From: a bacterium
Lineage (GTDB): Bacteria; Bacillota; Limnochordia; DTU080; RSA5
Direction: 5' to 3'
Length of the DNA: 38,208 nt
Assembly (NCBI GenBank): GCA_002919195.1
Contig: PKEU01000197.1
Span: forward strand, 1 to 38,208
The translations under genes and the position numbers were made by a program. The notes under the pieces are model-generated. The model ran no database searches. It saw nothing but the letters and a program-made list of their open reading frames with translations, and was not told where the DNA came from. The stretch's first letter is position 1. Every line of letters begins with the position of its first letter. Below, one piece after another: positions 7,795-15,388 of the stretch.

Positions 7795-8721
7795 ATGGAC
7801 CGCCTACACGCATCTAAGAGCGGGACGCTCTCCGGTCTCATCGCGGCGCCGTTTACCCCGATGGACCCCAGCGGTGAGTTGAACCTTGAGATGATCGATC
7901 GTTTGGTGGAAGCCCTTGTCGCCGACGGAGTGAAAGGAGCGTTCGTCTGCGGCACGACGGGCGAAAGCCTTTCGCTTACGGTAGAAGAGAGGAAAGCCAT
8001 AGCGGAGCGGTGGATCGAGGCCTCGGGCGGGCGGCTTAAGATCATCGTGCACGCCGGGCACCCGTGCCTGCAAGACGCCAAGGAGCTGGTGCGCCACGCC
8101 GCTTCGGCCGGCGCCGACGCCGTCAGCGTCATGCCGCCCAGCTTCTTCCGCCCGGCGACGCTGGCCGACCTCGTCGATTGGTGTGCCGCGGTGGCCGCTG
8201 AAGCGCCCAAGACGCCTTTTTACTACTATCACATCCCTGAGATGACCGGTGTCACGTTTCGGATGATCGACTTCTTGGAGCAGGCCGAAGGAAGCATTCC
8301 TACCCTGGCAGGGATCAAATTTACGCATTGGGACCTTATGGATTTTGCCGCGTGCGCGAGCTTCAACGACGGCCGGTATGCGATGCTCATCGGCAAGGAT
8401 GAGATCCTCCTTTCCGCGCTCGTCGCCGGGGCCCGGGGCGCTGTGGGAAGCACGTACAATTACGCCGCGCCCGTCTACCTGCAGGTGATCAAGGCTTTGG
8501 AAGAGGGCGACGTGCGCAAAGCCCAGGAGGCGCAGCTCAAGGCTGTGCAGATGATCCGGACGATCTCCAAGTACGGCGGCCTTCCCGCTCAAAAGGCGAT
8601 CATGAAGATGCGCGGGCTCGACTGTGGTCCGGCGCGCCCGCCCCTTCGAAATCTCAGCCCCGCAGAGTACCAGCGGCTCCAGGAGGAGCTCGCGGCTTTG
8701 GGCGTGGTTCCTCGAGCGTGA
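7795..8721 (+). CDS. N-acetylneuraminate lyase-like aldolase (DapA/NanA family)
   Basis: A 308-residue TIM-barrel class I aldolase. The substrate loop GTTGES is at 53-58, Y145 lies in FYYYHIP, and the Schiff-base lysine is K175 in GIKFTHWD. The combination YYYHIPEMTGV and KFTHWDLMDF matches the sialic acid lyase branch better than dihydrodipicolinate synthase or KDG aldolase (family knowledge). It would cleave N-acetylneuraminate to pyruvate and N-acetylmannosamine in the cytoplasm. Start ATG 7795 follows AGAGGTGAT, and an in-frame TTG at 7789 is less likely. It ends the sialidase cluster. NanE, NanK and deaminase genes are not in the window. A related deoxy-sugar acid could be the true substrate. 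Confidence 0.83.
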   Translation: MDRLHASKSGTLSGLIAAPFTPMDPSGELNLEMIDRLVEALVADGVKGAFVCGTTGESLSLTVEERKAIAERWIEASGGRLKIIVHAGHPCLQDAKELVRHAASAGADAVSVMPPSFFRPATLADLVDWCAAVAAEAPKTPFYYYHIPEMTGVTFRMIDFLEQAEGSIPTLAGIKFTHWDLMDFAACASFNDGRYAMLIGKDEILLSALVAGARGAVGSTYNYAAPVYLQVIKALEEGDVRKAQEAQLKAVQMIRTISKYGGLPAQKAIMKMRGLDCGPARPPLRNLSPAEYQRLQEELAALGVVPRA

Positions 8722-8844
8722 ACCGGTACCGGTCAAGCCGGTTAAAGGGCTGTGAAGACGGCTCGCCGGCGGCCTGCCGCAAGGCCAACGGCGCCCCAAC
8801 GTGGGTTGGGCGAAAATCCTACGGTCTAACGAACACGTGCGGCT
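8722..8844. other. Structured spacer between convergent genes
   Basis: This 123-base gap lies between the convergent lyase and histidine kinase genes. It can form several hairpins: GCC-GCAA-GGC with a GNRA loop near 8772-8785, enclosed by CGCCG/CGGCG, then CCCAAC-GTG-GTTGGG near 8797-8812. No T-run follows, so a simple terminator is not evident. It may be a small structured RNA or an intron relic. No gene is seen. Confidence 0.3.
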
Positions 8845-11028
8845 TCAAGCAGGGGTCAGTCGGGGGAATGGCCCCTGGAGGCGCAAGGGGACGGTCACGG
8901 TCACGGTCGTCCCCTGGCCCGGAGCGGAAGTGATGTCCCACTGCCCGTCCAAGTCGGCGGTGCGGGCAGCGATGAGCTCCAGGCCTAACCCGTCGCGAAC
9001 GGCGCTGGGGTCAAAACCGACGCCGTCGTCCGTGACCTTGAGCTCAATGGACCAGTCGCCGTGCTCGCCGGTTATCGCCGGCTTAAGGCCCAGCGAGATC
9101 GCGACGTGACGTGCGAGCGCGTGACGCCGGATGTTGCTCACCGCTTCTTCGACAATCCTGTAAAGGCCGAGGCGGATGCTCTCTTGGATGCCGGCCCCTC
9201 CCGGGTCGTCGAGGTCGGCGAGGCGAGGGTCGACCTTGAAATCGACGTCAAGTTCGCTGAGGAGCTGCCGGCAGAGGACATCTATGGCGGCTACTAAGCC
9301 GGCGGCAATGGCTGCGGGGTGAAGGCGGTGGCTCGCCTCGCGGATATCGTTCTCGCGCACCTCTTCGACTAGGTGCCCGGCCCGACGGATCAGCTTCGCC
9401 GCTTCGCGCGGGTCATTTTCTACCAAGAGAGCCGCCTGTTCCAATGTTTGCACCGCTTGCAGGAGCCGGGTTTGGGCGCTTCCGTGGAGCGCCTCGGCGA
9501 TCTGGCGGCGCGTCTTTTCGTCTTGCTCGGAGAGGAGGCGGTAGAGCCGGTTGTGTTCGGCGAGCTGCTGGCGGGCCTCGTCAAGCAACTGCCCGTTTTC
9601 CACCGCCAGCTCCGACGCCCGGCGAAACGCGGCCGAATACCGCTGCGATAGGGTGAGGGCTTGCGAGAGCACCAGCGCAAAGAGGCCGTGAGGCACAAGG
9701 TCGAGTTCGATCCAGAGCTGGTTGTAATGAAGCATAGAAAGGACAACGGTGGTCAAGAAGGTGAGGCCGCCCACCAGCGTGTACTGTGACGCCGGTCGCC
9801 GGCGGAACGCCGCCCGTACCAGCACGTAGACAGTGTAGGGAACCGCCAAAAACGCCAAGATGGTATGGTAGGGAACGAGCAACGACGTGATCCGCACGGG
9901 AAAGATCGTCACGAGAAAGCAACCCACCGCGCCAACCGCGAGGTAAAGCCACGGTACCCACCGCAGGACATCGCGCGGGTAAAGGGATTGGAGGAGAAGC
10001 ATAAACACCGCGGTGCCAAAGTACCCCGTGAAGTATTCGATCCGGAGCTGGATTTCCCATGGAAAGCCGGGCAGGATGATTTGAACAGGCAGGTCGCCCA
10101 TGAAAAACGAGCGTACGGCGATGGCGGCCGAAAGGAGCGCGAAGTACAGCATCGATCGCTCGCTGGGCTGCCCGGCGTACAGCGCCCCGTAGATGATGGC
10201 CATAAGCCCGAGCGCGCCGATCAGGAACATCTGTGAGAGAAGGCGCGCTTTTTGGTTCCGGGCGACGACATCCGCCGGTCCAAAGATGATGCTGCGCGGC
10301 AATCCGCCGGCGCGAAAGTGCGCATTCGACACTTGAATGATGATCTCCAAACTTCCCGCCGTGGGTGCTTGGTGCAAGCCTTGAGACATGGCGCTTTCGA
10401 AACCGTCCCGGCCGAGCATCATGGCGGGAGCGACGGGCACCAGGGTGGGCCGGTACTCGGGGCGCATCGCGCGGGGGTCGGCCGACACGGTGCCGTTGGC
10501 TGCCATGAGCTCTCCGTTGATCCAAAGCCGGTAGGCGGTGCGGGCGTATGGCATTTCGAGCAACCAGAGGGATTGGGGCGACGGTTGCGATGGCGGGGAG
10601 GATAAGGCGTGAGCCGCAAGAGGCACTCCGTGTACGATCAGGCGGTAGGTGGCCACCCCGTGGCGCGGGGGTACTGGGCCTTCGCCGGCGATGGCTTGCC
10701 ACGATCCGGGGACGGTGACGTACCCCGTGAGGCGAGGACCGGCCGTTTGACGCGACGAGGAACCCTCTCTTGACTCAAGGCCGGCGAAGTCAGAAGGTTC
10801 CAGGAGCTGGCCGAAGTAGAGCTCCCACTCGCCATCTAGTTGAACGGCTCCTCGCGAAAAGTCCCAGCCCGAGACGTCGATATGGCCTCGTTTTGCGACA
10901 GGAGGGCGCGGGCTTGCAGCGTTTGCTCCGGATGAAAGCTCGGCCATCTGCGGGCCGGCAGCGAAGCAAAAACCGACAGCAAACGCAAAGATGAAAAAAT
11001 ACGGACGGGAGGAAAACCGGCGTCGCAC
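8845..11028 (-). CDS. Sensor histidine kinase with 7TMR-DISM sensor domain
   Basis: A membrane sensor of about 727 residues. A signal or anchor segment is followed by an extracytoplasmic beta-rich domain (WELYFGQLL, WLLEMPYARTAYRLWING), typical of 7TMR-DISM receptors that bind carbohydrates or similar ligands. Seven transmembrane segments follow, then a coiled-coil. The HisKA_3 region holds the phospho-acceptor His515 (EALHGSAQTRLL, numbered from GTG 11028). A HATPase_c domain has EEAVSNIRRHA, DDGVGFD and GLGLELI. The start is uncertain: TTG 11070 is also in frame but would overlap the regulator gene, while GTG 11028 has GGGGTG nine bases upstream. It is divergent from its evident partner, the NarL-type regulator at 11046. 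Confidence 0.88.
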   Translation of the reverse strand: MRRRFSSRPYFFIFAFAVGFCFAAGPQMAELSSGANAASPRPPVAKRGHIDVSGWDFSRGAVQLDGEWELYFGQLLEPSDFAGLESREGSSSRQTAGPRLTGYVTVPGSWQAIAGEGPVPPRHGVATYRLIVHGVPLAAHALSSPPSQPSPQSLWLLEMPYARTAYRLWINGELMAANGTVSADPRAMRPEYRPTLVPVAPAMMLGRDGFESAMSQGLHQAPTAGSLEIIIQVSNAHFRAGGLPRSIIFGPADVVARNQKARLLSQMFLIGALGLMAIIYGALYAGQPSERSMLYFALLSAAIAVRSFFMGDLPVQIILPGFPWEIQLRIEYFTGYFGTAVFMLLLQSLYPRDVLRWVPWLYLAVGAVGCFLVTIFPVRITSLLVPYHTILAFLAVPYTVYVLVRAAFRRRPASQYTLVGGLTFLTTVVLSMLHYNQLWIELDLVPHGLFALVLSQALTLSQRYSAAFRRASELAVENGQLLDEARQQLAEHNRLYRLLSEQDEKTRRQIAEALHGSAQTRLLQAVQTLEQAALLVENDPREAAKLIRRAGHLVEEVRENDIREASHRLHPAAIAAGLVAAIDVLCRQLLSELDVDFKVDPRLADLDDPGGAGIQESIRLGLYRIVEEAVSNIRRHALARHVAISLGLKPAITGEHGDWSIELKVTDDGVGFDPSAVRDGLGLELIAARTADLDGQWDITSAPGQGTTVTVTVPLRLQGPFPRLTPA

Positions 11029-11045
11029 GGCTAACGGTGCACCCC

Positions 11046-11720
11046 ATGGAGACCCGCACACGCTCGACAATCGACGTGGTGGTCGTCGAAGATGAAAGCC
11101 TGTACCGGGACATGCTCCAACGAGCCCTTGAGCAGGATCCCGGGATCCGTGTGATCGCAGCGTACGGGGACCCCCATGACGTGTTGGCCGATCACGCAGC
11201 TCTCAGCGTCGACGCCGCCATCATTGATATCGAGCTTTCTTCGGATCTCAACGGCTTTGAGCTTGCGATGCGCCTTAGGAGGCGCTCTCCCCGGCTTGGC
11301 GTCGTGTTTCTCTCCAACCATCGGGAAGAAGCTTTTATCGCGGCTATGCGGCGTCGCCAGATGACGGGTTGGGCGTATCTGCTCAAAAGGTCGGTAGCGG
11401 ATTTGGAAACGTTGATCCGCGCCATCCGAGGCGCGGTCGACGGGTTGATTGTCGTCGATCCTGCATTGGTGAATGCGTTAGAGCCACGGCCACGCACGAC
11501 GCTTTCGCAACTTACGCCCCGCCAGCGGGACATCTTGGGCTTAATGGCCCAAGGTTACAGCAACCAAGCCATCGCAGAGCGTCTCGGCATCGCCACCAAA
11601 TCGGTGGAAAACCACATGCATTCCCTCTTGATGCGCCTCGAGATCGACAGCCACGATCCCGAGATCCACCCCCGAGTTGCCGCCGTCCTGCGCTACCTAT
11701 ACGAAACCCGTTTAAAATAA
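11046..11720 (+). CDS. NarL/LuxR-type response regulator
   Basis: A 224-residue two-component regulator. The receiver domain spans about 8-135 with acidic pocket E15/D16, phospho-acceptor D61 (IIDIEL), S90 and K114. A LuxR-type helix-turn-helix spans about 154-200 (LTPRQRDILGLMAQGYSNQ, then KSVENHMHSLL). Start ATG 11046 is preceded only by a weak GGTG. GTG 11037 is an in-frame alternative. It is paired head-to-head with the histidine kinase, leaving about 17 bases between start codons. Target genes are unknown, with the neighbouring nitroreductase and envelope operon the nearest candidates. Hairpins follow the stop codon. Confidence 0.9.
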   Translation: METRTRSTIDVVVVEDESLYRDMLQRALEQDPGIRVIAAYGDPHDVLADHAALSVDAAIIDIELSSDLNGFELAMRLRRRSPRLGVVFLSNHREEAFIAAMRRRQMTGWAYLLKRSVADLETLIRAIRGAVDGLIVVDPALVNALEPRPRTTLSQLTPRQRDILGLMAQGYSNQAIAERLGIATKSVENHMHSLLMRLEIDSHDPEIHPRVAAVLRYLYETRLK

Positions 11721-11741
11721 TCCTCTCGTCTTATAGGGGCT

Positions 11742-11950
11742 AACCCCCAAGTGCAGGGGTTGGCACTCGTGACGCATCCATTTTCAAGAAGTATGATGCA
11801 GCTTAGACGCGGCGGGGGTGTGGTACGCCGCCTTGGACACTCGGAGTGTCCAAACGTCTGGGGGACTCTTTTTGAAGCGGTCTGGCTCAAAAAAGGGAAT
11901 GCGAGGCTGCCAAGGCAAAATGGCTGACGCCAAAGCGTCAGCCATTTTGC
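11742..11950. terminator. Three hairpins between convergent genes, including a 16-pair terminator stem
   Basis: The strongest has arms 11915-11930 and 11935-11950, a perfect 16-pair stem with a CAAA loop. It begins 8 bases after the minus-strand nitroreductase stop. A 21-base near-perfect palindrome, TTGGACACTC-G-GAGTGTCCAA, lies at 11833-11853 and is followed on the plus strand by CTCTTTTT at 11867-11874. A small AACCCC/GGGGTT stem is at 11742-11761. Together they probably end transcription from both sides. The 21-base palindrome could also be a protein-binding site. Confidence 0.7.
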
Positions 11951-11958
11951 TTTCAAAT

Positions 11959-12852
11959 TCAAAACTCCCACCCAAGCATTTCAAGTTGTTGTCGAAGCTT
12001 TGCCCGGTCGGGGTTGAGCCTGGCCATGCGGCGAGCCGAGTGCTCGCACCAGCCGTAAAGCGCGGGATCCTGGCGCTGCCTGCCGCCTTCCCCGGGCGCG
12101 CCTTGCGCCCGGCCTTTTGCTCCAGCGTCGCTGGCGCCGGTCGCCTGGGTCGCGCCGCTGGGAACCGCCACTTGCCGCCCCGCGTAAATTCCGCTTTGAG
12201 CCGTCACCTCGTCATAGCGGCGCAGGCCTTCTTCGAGATTGTCGTCGCTGTATACCTCGCGGTGGAGAATCACGTCGAGGGGGAGGCGGTGGCGAATCTT
12301 AGGCGGCGTGGCCGGGTAGCCCACGGTCATTCCCACCAACGCAAAAGTCCGGGGCGGCAGACGCAGGACTTCGGCCACTTTCGGCACGTTGTTGCGGATG
12401 CCGCCGATCATGCAGATGCCAAGACCCATGCTCTCCGCCGCGATGGCCGCGTTTTGCGCGGCGAGGGCGGCGTCGACCACCGCTTGCAGAAACATATCCA
12501 TGTAGCGGTCCGCGAACGGATGCCCCTGGCGCTGGCAGACGACTTCGAGCCGGTGCAGGTCGGGGCAAAAGACGAGAAAGAGCGGCGCATCGGCGACGTG
12601 GGCGTTTCTTGTCAGTTCGGCGAAAAGGCGCCTTCTTTCCGCGTCCTCGATCGCGATGATGCTGTATGTCTGCAAGTTGGACGACGTCGAGGCGCTCTGG
12701 GCGGCGGTGACCAGCACCTCGAGAGCGCCCGGGGGCAAGGGATCAGGCCGGTACGAGCGCACCGACGCGTGGCTGGTGATCTGTTGGATCACCGCGTTGA
12801 GGAGCTCCGCCGGAGGGCTCAGATTTTCCAACTGAAAGCGGTTGAGGTTCAT
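11959..12852 (-). CDS. NfsA/FRP-type NADPH-dependent nitroreductase (flavin oxidoreductase)
   Basis: A 297-residue FMN oxidoreductase. The N-terminal SHASVRSYRPDPLPP and AAQSASTSSNLQTYSI segments are diagnostic of the NfsA/FRP group. The VADAPLFLVFCPDLHR, MGLGICMIGGIRNN and VGMTVGYPA segments follow in order. The family reduces nitroaromatics, quinones or flavins with NADPH in the cytoplasm. I start at ATG 12852, preceded by GAAAGGA. An upstream TTG at 12894 is in frame but lacks support. A low-complexity Gly/Ala/Gln stretch at about 225-260 separates the core from the conserved C-terminal helix (YGWCEHSARRMARLNP) and makes it some 40-50 residues longer than usual. A promoter with an inverted repeat lies upstream. 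Confidence 0.87.
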   Translation of the reverse strand: MNLNRFQLENLSPPAELLNAVIQQITSHASVRSYRPDPLPPGALEVLVTAAQSASTSSNLQTYSIIAIEDAERRRLFAELTRNAHVADAPLFLVFCPDLHRLEVVCQRQGHPFADRYMDMFLQAVVDAALAAQNAAIAAESMGLGICMIGGIRNNVPKVAEVLRLPPRTFALVGMTVGYPATPPKIRHRLPLDVILHREVYSDDNLEEGLRRYDEVTAQSGIYAGRQVAVPSGATQATGASDAGAKGRAQGAPGEGGRQRQDPALYGWCEHSARRMARLNPDRAKLRQQLEMLGWEF

Positions 12853-12936
12853 CGGGCACCGTTCCTTTCGCTCTGAGACGACATGGAGGAGCATGGAGTT
12901 TAGCTGCCGAGATTGACATTGACGGCTCCGGGTTGT

Positions 12937-12966
12937 AGGATACTTGACCGTTGGGAATTGTCAAGT
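12937..12966 (-). promoter_or_regulatory. Nitroreductase promoter with overlapping inverted repeat
   Basis: On the minus strand TTGACA (12964-12959) and TATCCT (12942-12937) are 16 bases apart, a good vegetative promoter for the nitroreductase. The perfect repeat ACTTGAC (12942-12948) and GTCAAGT (12960-12966), spaced by 11 bases, covers the -35 box and spacer, so a repressor bound there would block transcription. Confidence 0.55.
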
Positions 12967-13142
12967 TGAGGGGGACGGCAGCGAGCCGGCGGTCGGAAAA
13001 CGGGTCCGTCGTCTGTGACAAGGAAATCCGCTGAAGACGGCTAAGGACGTTTACCGACGGATGGCCCCGGGGGGTTCAAACACGAAGTCCAAATTTTCAG
13101 CTTGGTGATGCGACGCTGTTGGATGAAAGCGGGGGCGACATC

Positions 13143-13892
13143 GTGAATGACCAAGAGATAGTCGTCGAACTGGTCGACGTGACCAAAGTGTACCCTCTGG
13201 GGAAGACGGAGGTGCACGCTGTCCGGGGCGTCTCCTTTACGATTGAAAAGGGCGAATTCATCTCGATCACCGGGCCTTCAGGCTCGGGCAAATCGACCAT
13301 CCTCAACATGATCGGGTGCATCGACACGCCGACGTCGGGCATCGTCAAGATCAACGGAGTAGAGACCAGCCGGCTCAAGGACAAACAGCTGACGGCTCTG
13401 CGGCACAAAGTTTTGGGATTCATCTTTCAGACCTTCAACCTCATCCCGGTGCTCGACGTGTACGAAAACATCGAGTTTCCCCTCCTGCTCGGCAAAGAGA
13501 AACGCAACAAGGCCGAGACGCGGGAATGGATCGACTTTCTCATCGAAGCCGTCGGCTTGCAGGACCATCGAAAACATAAGCCGAGTGAGCTCTCGGGCGG
13601 TCAAAGGCAGCGGGTGGCGATCGCCCGGGCCTTGGCCACCAAGCCGATGATCGTCCTCGCTGATGAGCCGACGGCCAACCTCGATTCAAAGACGGGCAAG
13701 TCGATCATCGAGCTCATGAAAAGGCTCAACCAGGAGCTGGGGACGACGTTTATCTTTTCCACCCACGATCCTGAGATCGTCGAGATCGCAGACCACGTAA
13801 TCCGCCTCCAGGACGGCATCGTGATCGAGGACGTCCGCCGAAGCGGCTCACAAGGAGCTAGAGAAGCGGAAAAGGCGGGCAAGTCGTCATGA
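13143..13892 (+). CDS. ABC transporter ATPase, MacB/LolD type
   Basis: A 249-residue ATPase. Walker A is GPSGSGKST (44-52), the Q-loop glutamine Q96 (GFIFQTFNL), signature LSGGQ (150-154), Walker B VLADEP (171-176) and H-loop H208. The FIFQTFNLIPVLDVYENIE region is typical of the MacB/LolD/FtsE branch, which drives mechanotransmission rather than classical import. The start is GTG 13143, after GGGGGC. TTG 13119 is in frame but less likely. It overlaps the first FtsX-like permease gene by four bases (ATGA), so they form one operon. The C-terminal 20 residues are a charged tail. It most likely energises the two downstream permeases. Confidence 0.92.
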   Translation: MNDQEIVVELVDVTKVYPLGKTEVHAVRGVSFTIEKGEFISITGPSGSGKSTILNMIGCIDTPTSGIVKINGVETSRLKDKQLTALRHKVLGFIFQTFNLIPVLDVYENIEFPLLLGKEKRNKAETREWIDFLIEAVGLQDHRKHKPSELSGGQRQRVAIARALATKPMIVLADEPTANLDSKTGKSIIELMKRLNQELGTTFIFSTHDPEIVEIADHVIRLQDGIVIEDVRRSGSQGAREAEKAGKSS

Positions 13893-15382
13893 GCGTCGTC
13901 GCCAAAATCGCGGTGCGCAACATCTTCCGCCACCGGACCAAGACGCTGATCATCGGCGTGCTCATCACGATCGGCATCACCGTGCTGGTGGTGGGCAATT
14001 CCCTGATGGACACGGCCTCCCGGGGCATCGAAAAGACTTACGTCGAAAGCTACACCGGGCATATCGTCATCACCGGAAAGTCGGAGCGCTTCCTCTCGCT
14101 GATGGGCCTCGAGGACGCCGAGACGCTGGACGAGCCGCTGCCGACGATCCCCTCCTTTCAGGAAGTGCTGGCATACGTTTCGGCGCAGCCTTTTGTGCGG
14201 CAGGTCAATCCCCAGGCCACGGTGATGGCCCTCGTCGACTACGGAGAAAAGCGGGGCTTTACGCTGGCTTTTGGCATTGACCCTGCCTACTATGTGCGGA
14301 TGTTCCCCGATAACATTGAAATCGTGGAAGGGCGCATGCTCGCCCCGGGCGAGGAGGGGATCCTCCTTTCGGCGGAGATCGCCCGGATCTTGGAGAAAGA
14401 CGGCGACGTCGATCTTGCGCCCGGCGAGCCGTTGCTCCTTACGAGCATGAGCCAGGCCGCCGGGATCAAGGTGCGGGAGGTGCCCATCCGGGGGATCTTT
14501 CGCTTTCGTCAAAGCAATCCGCAGCTCGATTTTGTCTCGCTCTTGGACATCACCAACGCCCGGGCGCTCGCCGGCATGAACCTGTCGAGCCTGGCGGTGG
14601 CTGAACTCACGGAGCAAGAGGCGGCGCTCTTGAGCAGCGACATCAATGAGGAGGCCCTGTTTGGCGGGGCGTTTGACGAGCTCTTTGGAGGCGTGGTCGT
14701 CGAGACGGACGAGGCGTCTGCAGCCGTCCTCGACGAAGAGGAGCTCTTGGCGACCTTTGACTTCGGCGCTTGGGCCGGTGAACCCCTTGAGGAGCAGTCC
14801 GACGCGTGGCACTTCCTCCTGGTCAAGCTCGAAGAGGGTGTCGACCCGGCGTGGGCCATCCAGCAGTTTCAACGCTATTTTGACGAGCAGGGAATTGAGG
14901 CTGTGGCCTCCGGGTGGCTTCGGGGCGCCGGCTCCATCGCCCTGCTCGCCAACGGCACCAAGGCGATCTTTAACGTCATCGTCCTGGTCATCGCCGTCGT
15001 CGCCGTGATCATCATCATGAACACGCTGGTGATTTCGGTGATGGAGCGGACCACCGAAATCGGCACCATGCGCGCGTTGGGGGCGCAAAAGTCGTTGATC
15101 CGGCGGTTGATCGTCTGGGAGACGGTGATCACCTCGGGCGTCTTTGGGCTCTTGGGCGTCGGCGTGGGGCTGGTCGTCCTCTGGGTGCTCCATGCGACGG
15201 GAATCGAGGCGCCCAACGTCTTTTTCGAGATCCTTTTTGGCGGAAAGGTGCTGCATCCGGTGCCGTCGCTGGGCTCCATCGTCACGTCGCTGGTGGTGGT
15301 GCTCGCGATCGGTGTCGTGGCGAGCCTCTATCCGGTCCGGATCGCGCTTAAAATCCCGCCGGCCCAGGCGATGCAGGAGTGA
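13889..15382 (+). CDS. FtsX-like permease (MacB/LolC/E family), first copy
   Basis: A 497-residue inner-membrane protein. One transmembrane helix lies near 18-38, then a large extracytoplasmic domain of about 315 residues, then three C-terminal helices starting near 360. The FtsX core signature VISVMERTTEIGTMRALGA follows the second helix. This is the four-helix topology of MacB/LolCE proteins. The periplasmic domain contains an acidic insertion rich in Asp/Glu at about 230-310 (EEAALLSSDINEE, DEEELLATFDFG) that I do not recognise. It overlaps the ATPase gene by four bases and is 6 bases from the second permease. It probably forms a heterodimer with that protein. Confidence 0.9.
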   Translation: MSVVAKIAVRNIFRHRTKTLIIGVLITIGITVLVVGNSLMDTASRGIEKTYVESYTGHIVITGKSERFLSLMGLEDAETLDEPLPTIPSFQEVLAYVSAQPFVRQVNPQATVMALVDYGEKRGFTLAFGIDPAYYVRMFPDNIEIVEGRMLAPGEEGILLSAEIARILEKDGDVDLAPGEPLLLTSMSQAAGIKVREVPIRGIFRFRQSNPQLDFVSLLDITNARALAGMNLSSLAVAELTEQEAALLSSDINEEALFGGAFDELFGGVVVETDEASAAVLDEEELLATFDFGAWAGEPLEEQSDAWHFLLVKLEEGVDPAWAIQQFQRYFDEQGIEAVASGWLRGAGSIALLANGTKAIFNVIVLVIAVVAVIIIMNTLVISVMERTTEIGTMRALGAQKSLIRRLIVWETVITSGVFGLLGVGVGLVVLWVLHATGIEAPNVFFEILFGGKVLHPVPSLGSIVTSLVVVLAIGVVASLYPVRIALKIPPAQAMQE

Positions 15383-15388
15383 TGGTCG

